DNA of 56,087 nt from Neolewinella agarilytica (GTDB lineage Bacteria; Bacteroidota; Bacteroidia; Chitinophagales; Saprospiraceae): the NCBI RefSeq assembly GCF_900110645.1, contig NZ_FOFB01000034.1:1-56087 (forward strand). Reading direction: 5' to 3'. The position numbers and the translations under genes are program-made. This document shows positions 54,201 to 56,087 of the stretch, one piece after another (the stretch's first letter is position 1; every line of letters starts with the position of its first letter). The notes beneath the pieces are model-generated. The model was not told the DNA's origin, ran no database searches, and saw only the letters and a program-made list of their open reading frames with translations.

Positions 54201-54707
54201 TTCGTCCGGGAAGTAAACATCGAAACGGACACAGAGATGCTCATCCCAACGAGCTACGTGGAAAGTACGCAGGAGCGCCTGCGGCTCTACCAGGAGCTGG
54301 ATGCCATTCCCGACGAAGAAGGACTTCAGCAATTCGCCGCCGGCCTGGCTGACCGTTTCGGAGCCGTGCCCAAGCAAGTAGAAGAACTCTTTGATGGGCT
54401 ACGCCTGCGCTGGCAGTGCCGCCGGCTCGGTTTTGAACGGTTGGTGTTAAAAAATAACCGTCTGATCTGCTTCTTCGTAGAGGACGCCCAGAGCATGTAC
54501 TATGACTCGGCGGCTTTCCGGGCGTTGAGTGGTATCATCGCCAAAGAGGGCGCACTGCGGGGGCTAAAACTCAAGCAAACGCCCCGGCGCCTGTCCGTCT
54601 CCAAAGAGCGGGTGGCCAGCCTGTCCACTGCGCAGGATGTACTGGAAGGTCTGGTAAAGAAGATGGAGGAAGTGATGGAAGCGGAACGGGCGGAGGCGGC
54701 GTTGTAG
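51294..54707 (+). CDS. mfd: Transcription-repair coupling factor Mfd
   Basis: 1137 aa, full length for Mfd. The N-terminal UvrB-like region contains FEVLDPTNVLLR and GQFSIRGGIVDIFSYGNEYPYR. The RNA-polymerase-interaction domain (about 440-510) holds VVHLDHGVGRFSGL. The RecG-like translocase has Walker A GDVGFGKTE (about 595), the DEEQ box (about 694), LTATPIPRTM, and motif VI QLRGRVGRS. A C-terminal TRCF domain ends the protein. Mfd removes RNA polymerase stalled at DNA lesions and recruits UvrA. Cytoplasmic. It is a single-gene unit; a repeat element follows 6 bp after its stop. Confidence 0.97.
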   Translation: MSLPDPTQKLLERYAESPRVAEIARICQEGTAPRLQLKGLAGALESFLLSATYRHAGGHYLVVATDKEEAAYIQNSIAALLPKKQVRLLPDSFRRPLYFEVLDPTNVLLRTETINYLTHSKSKGEIVVTYPEALFEQVVAPAELTNARIELSKGETLDVDTIIDVLVEYGFKRQEFVYEPGQFSIRGGIVDIFSYGNEYPYRIELFDDEIESIRTFDPLQQLSVDKVEYVSIVPNINTKFSREQKTSIFEVLPKNTTIWMKDFQLLMDRLNECFRRAEEFGKNLTVIDDQELAQIFRDRAFIRPGEVLEDVKDKPIVFFTNYKQSLPIDHTIDCRAKPQPSFNKNFDLLIRNLLENTSGGITNYIFASNPKQIERFYSIFKDLDAGVRWEPIPIAIHAGFIDPDMQSACYTDHQIFERYHRYRLRKGFTKDKAMNLRMLRDLVPGDLVVHLDHGVGRFSGLEKLDIAGRSQESVRLIYKNNDVLYVGINSLHKLSKYSGKDGALPRLDKIGGEAWKNLKSRTKKKMKDMAGELIKLYAQRKATPGHAFPPDGHLQNELEASFIYEDTPDQLKATNAVKEDMMKASPMDRLICGDVGFGKTEIALRAAFKAAIDGKQVAVLVPTTILALQHFRTFKERLEPFGVTVDYVNRFRTAKEKTQIYKDLKSGKIDLLIGTHAILSKKVEFKDLGLLVIDEEQKFGVKAKEKLRAMQVNVDTMTLTATPIPRTMQFSLMNARDMSVLRTAPPNRQPIHTEVRQFSDEVIKEALENEVFRGGQAFFVHNRVKNLEDIVVMLRKLCPDVQFATAHGQMDPKKLEQTLMEFIDRRYDVLVCTNIIETGLDIANANTILINNAHQFGLSDLHQLRGRVGRSNKKAFCYLIAPPLSVLTPEARKRLRTLEEFSDLGSGFNIAMKDLDIRGAGNLLGGEQSGFIADIGYETYQRILEEAVRELKQGEFKDVFAEQLTEASDFVREVNIETDTEMLIPTSYVESTQERLRLYQELDAIPDEEGLQQFAAGLADRFGAVPKQVEELFDGLRLRWQCRRLGFERLVLKNNRLICFFVEDAQSMYYDSAAFRALSGIIAKEGALRGLKLKQTPRRLSVSKERVASLSTAQDVLEGLVKKMEEVMEAERAEAAL

Positions 54708-54712
54708 TTTTT

Positions 54713-54742
54713 GGGCGCGTACGCAGGTGCAAGGGGAGGTTT
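54713..54742 (+). repeat. Dispersed CGCAGGTGCAA element, short form (S4)
   Basis: GGGCGCGTACGCAGGTGCAA then GGGGAGGTTT, 6 bp after the mfd stop. Confidence 0.75.
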
Positions 54743-54796
54743 TTAGAAGCAAAAAAGGTGGCCCCTCTTATTAACAGACATAGATTAAGCGACGGT

Positions 54797-54845
54797 CCCC
54801 GGTTGAGAGGCTCCGCCTCGAAAATTGTTTGCGCAGCAAACGGGG
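54797..54845. other. Multi-branched hairpin structure
   Basis: An outer CCCC/GGGG pair encloses two hairpins, GAGGC-TCC-GCCTC and GTTTG-CGCAG-CAAAC. It is not tRNA-like. It lies 7 bp before the stop of the convergent minus-strand gene and may act as a terminator for either strand. Confidence 0.4.
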
Positions 54846-54851
54846 GTAAGC

Positions 54852-55886
54852 CTACATAATCGCAAAAGCACTGGCCTCCGCCCCAAAGGGAATAACGTCG
54901 TGGTCTGCGCCCCGCAGTGACCGGTAATATCCATCCGTCCCCATTCCTTGCTCGCTTATTTTCCCCAGACCAACCATCGTACGGCGAAGGAAGAAGCGGA
55001 GGTAAGCGTCTCCCCGAACCAGCTCTTTCAGCGCATCAGATTGCAGCAAAAAATTCTCTACAACCTCTGAGAGTACGAGGTCGGGCTGTGCGTAGCCCAG
55101 GTAAACATGATCCGTCAGCTTACGCTGCCCGGCATCCCTGGAGGGTCGGGCGTAAGGCGCAGACACCCAACCGGAGAAGTCAAAATCGTAGCCAACGGGT
55201 ACCAACTGCCCGCTGGCCTTACGAAACAGCTTTGCGTTGCGGCCCAGGGTCAGGTTCCAATCTCCGTTAGAGATCAGATACTGGAAGAGTGCATGGGTTA
55301 CTTCTGCAGCGGGATCGAAATCCTTCTGCATGTTTCCATAAATTTCCGTTACTTCTTCCAGGCCCATGCGGTCAGCGAACTGGCGTTTACTCTCAATCAG
55401 AAAAGCGGGGAAATGGCGTTCTTCGTCTCCTTCCCGGAAAGACAACTCCAGCAGTTGCGTCCGGAAGCTGTAGGGCGTAAGCAACCCGTAGGCCTGGTAG
55501 GCGAGGTATTCCCGCATCAGGATGCGCTCACCTTCCTTGCCGGGGTGGCAAGGGACGACGAGCTTATACTTATCGTATTCCGCCAGCCCCGCTGCGCGTA
55601 ACTCTCCCTTTTTGAAGTTCAACTTCAGCGGTTTCAGTGTACAATGATGACGGCGAAACTTGCCACGGGGCGACACCTCCACGGATAGGGAATGTGTCTC
55701 CTCCCCAAGCCTAAAAGTAAAAACGCCCGGACGCTCTCCGTCCGCAGGAATCATACCCTCAATATCTAAGGTAGCACTGGTGCCCCTGGATTCTTCCAAC
55801 CCCAGTTCATCAAACAGGGAAGAAGGAGTAGTAGCCCCCAGGGTAAAGGCGAAGAATAGAAGAGCAAGCGGAAGGAAGCGAAGCAT
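54852..55886 (-). CDS. Secreted CotH-kinase-like protein
   Basis: 344 aa with a signal peptide (about 1-18). The layout resembles the CotH fold: an N-terminal beta domain (EVSPRGKFRRHHCTLKPLKLNF), then KLVVPCHPGKEG and MREYLAYQAYGLLTPYSFRTQLLEL, a C-lobe with NGDWNLTLGRNAKLF (D and N spaced as in catalytic loops) and VGYDFDFSG (metal-binding D-F-D). CotH proteins phosphorylate other proteins outside the cytoplasm. Similarity is seen by motif order only and is moderate; the substrate is unknown. It is the last gene of the window. Confidence 0.62.
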   Translation of the reverse strand: MLRFLPLALLFFAFTLGATTPSSLFDELGLEESRGTSATLDIEGMIPADGERPGVFTFRLGEETHSLSVEVSPRGKFRRHHCTLKPLKLNFKKGELRAAGLAEYDKYKLVVPCHPGKEGERILMREYLAYQAYGLLTPYSFRTQLLELSFREGDEERHFPAFLIESKRQFADRMGLEEVTEIYGNMQKDFDPAAEVTHALFQYLISNGDWNLTLGRNAKLFRKASGQLVPVGYDFDFSGWVSAPYARPSRDAGQRKLTDHVYLGYAQPDLVLSEVVENFLLQSDALKELVRGDAYLRFFLRRTMVGLGKISEQGMGTDGYYRSLRGADHDVIPFGAEASAFAIM

Positions 55887-55992
55887 GTTAATTTATTTGC
55901 TTCAAAGATGCGGGGGATGCATCCTCAGCGGCCTACCAATTTTTCCCGCGAGCGGATGAATTATTCCTTTCTTTCCTTTTTTAGGGTCTTTA

Positions 55993-56087
55993 AGAGCATG
56001 TCTAAAAATTTGAGTCTCGGTTTCTACTGATCGACGAAAGAACCATCTGAATATTGGCCGCTAGAATGAATCCTGCCGAATTTTCTA
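55993..56087. mobile_element. Possible insertion-sequence edge
   Basis: GAGCATGTCTAAAAATTTGAG looks like an IS-type terminal inverted repeat, and the downstream bases do not fit the flanking gene. The element, if real, continues beyond the window, so neither end nor transposase can be verified. Confidence 0.2.

Noticed and set aside
54797..54845. tRNA-like cloverleaf
   Set aside because: Only two arms, no anticodon loop or T-arm consensus.

Overview
The window looks like a chromosomal segment of a Bacteroidota bacterium, most likely a Saprospiria/Lewinella-type marine or sediment organism. This is an inference from several signals. There are five proteins with type IX secretion (T9SS) C-terminal sorting domains plus a giant adhesin that ends in one, a PorP/SprF-family membrane protein, and two GldM-like proteins. 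PurF is the long Bacteroidota form, and a BatA-domain protein is present. Several genes have the Bacteroidota promoter -7 box (TAnnTTTG), and Shine-Dalgarno sequences are largely absent. No rRNA, tRNA or CRISPR array was seen.

Layout. 1-2.9 kb: an SdpR/SdpI-like repressor and immunity-protein pair with a perfect operator palindrome, then two paralogous stand-alone GldM-like proteins, one broken by an in-frame TAG. 3-9.4 kb: divergent GH20 hexosaminidase and VanX-like dipeptidase lipoproteins, a conserved secreted protein, MscS, a small zinc ribbon with an outer-membrane protein, and YraN. 9.4-11.6 kb: a DUF5691-type protein flanked by two copies of a MITE-like element, one carrying a large nested palindrome. 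11.6-16.2 kb: a SprB-repeat T9SS protein, TrhO and an SDR lacking the catalytic Tyr. 16.2-31 kb (minus strand): the most distinctive region, with a 1478-aa dockerin/cohesin protein, a 263-aa cohesin protein, a 2563-aa adhesin with nine cohesin-like domains, eleven four-Cys modules and SprB repeats, then PorP/SprF and a candidate ncRNA. 31-56 kb: mostly housekeeping or repair genes (UDG, CCA transferase, PdeM, polyprenyl synthase, YfiT, TIGR03915, TIGR01777 epimerase, PurF, KirBac, AsmA-like, BatA, Mfd) mixed with secreted proteins, ending in a CotH-like protein and a possible IS edge.

How it fits together. The 16-31 kb block can be read as a cell-surface assembly exported by T9SS. A multi-cohesin adhesin carries a type B sorting domain and sits beside its probable SprF-type partner. 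Neighbours encode a dockerin module and further cohesin modules with type A sorting domains, so cohesin-dockerin pairing on the surface is plausible but untested. An intrinsic terminator lies between the adhesin and PorP/SprF and may set their ratio.

Intergenic DNA is unusually rich in dispersed repeats. An 11-copy element (core CGCAGGTGCAA) occurs in a long hairpin form and a short deleted form, often just after stop codons, and two copies lie inside coding sequence. Two candidate ncRNAs with TACCTTTG promoter boxes and U-tract terminators lie at 16.2-16.4 kb (minus) and 35.5-35.7 kb (plus). All calls are from reading the sequence by eye; no database search was run.
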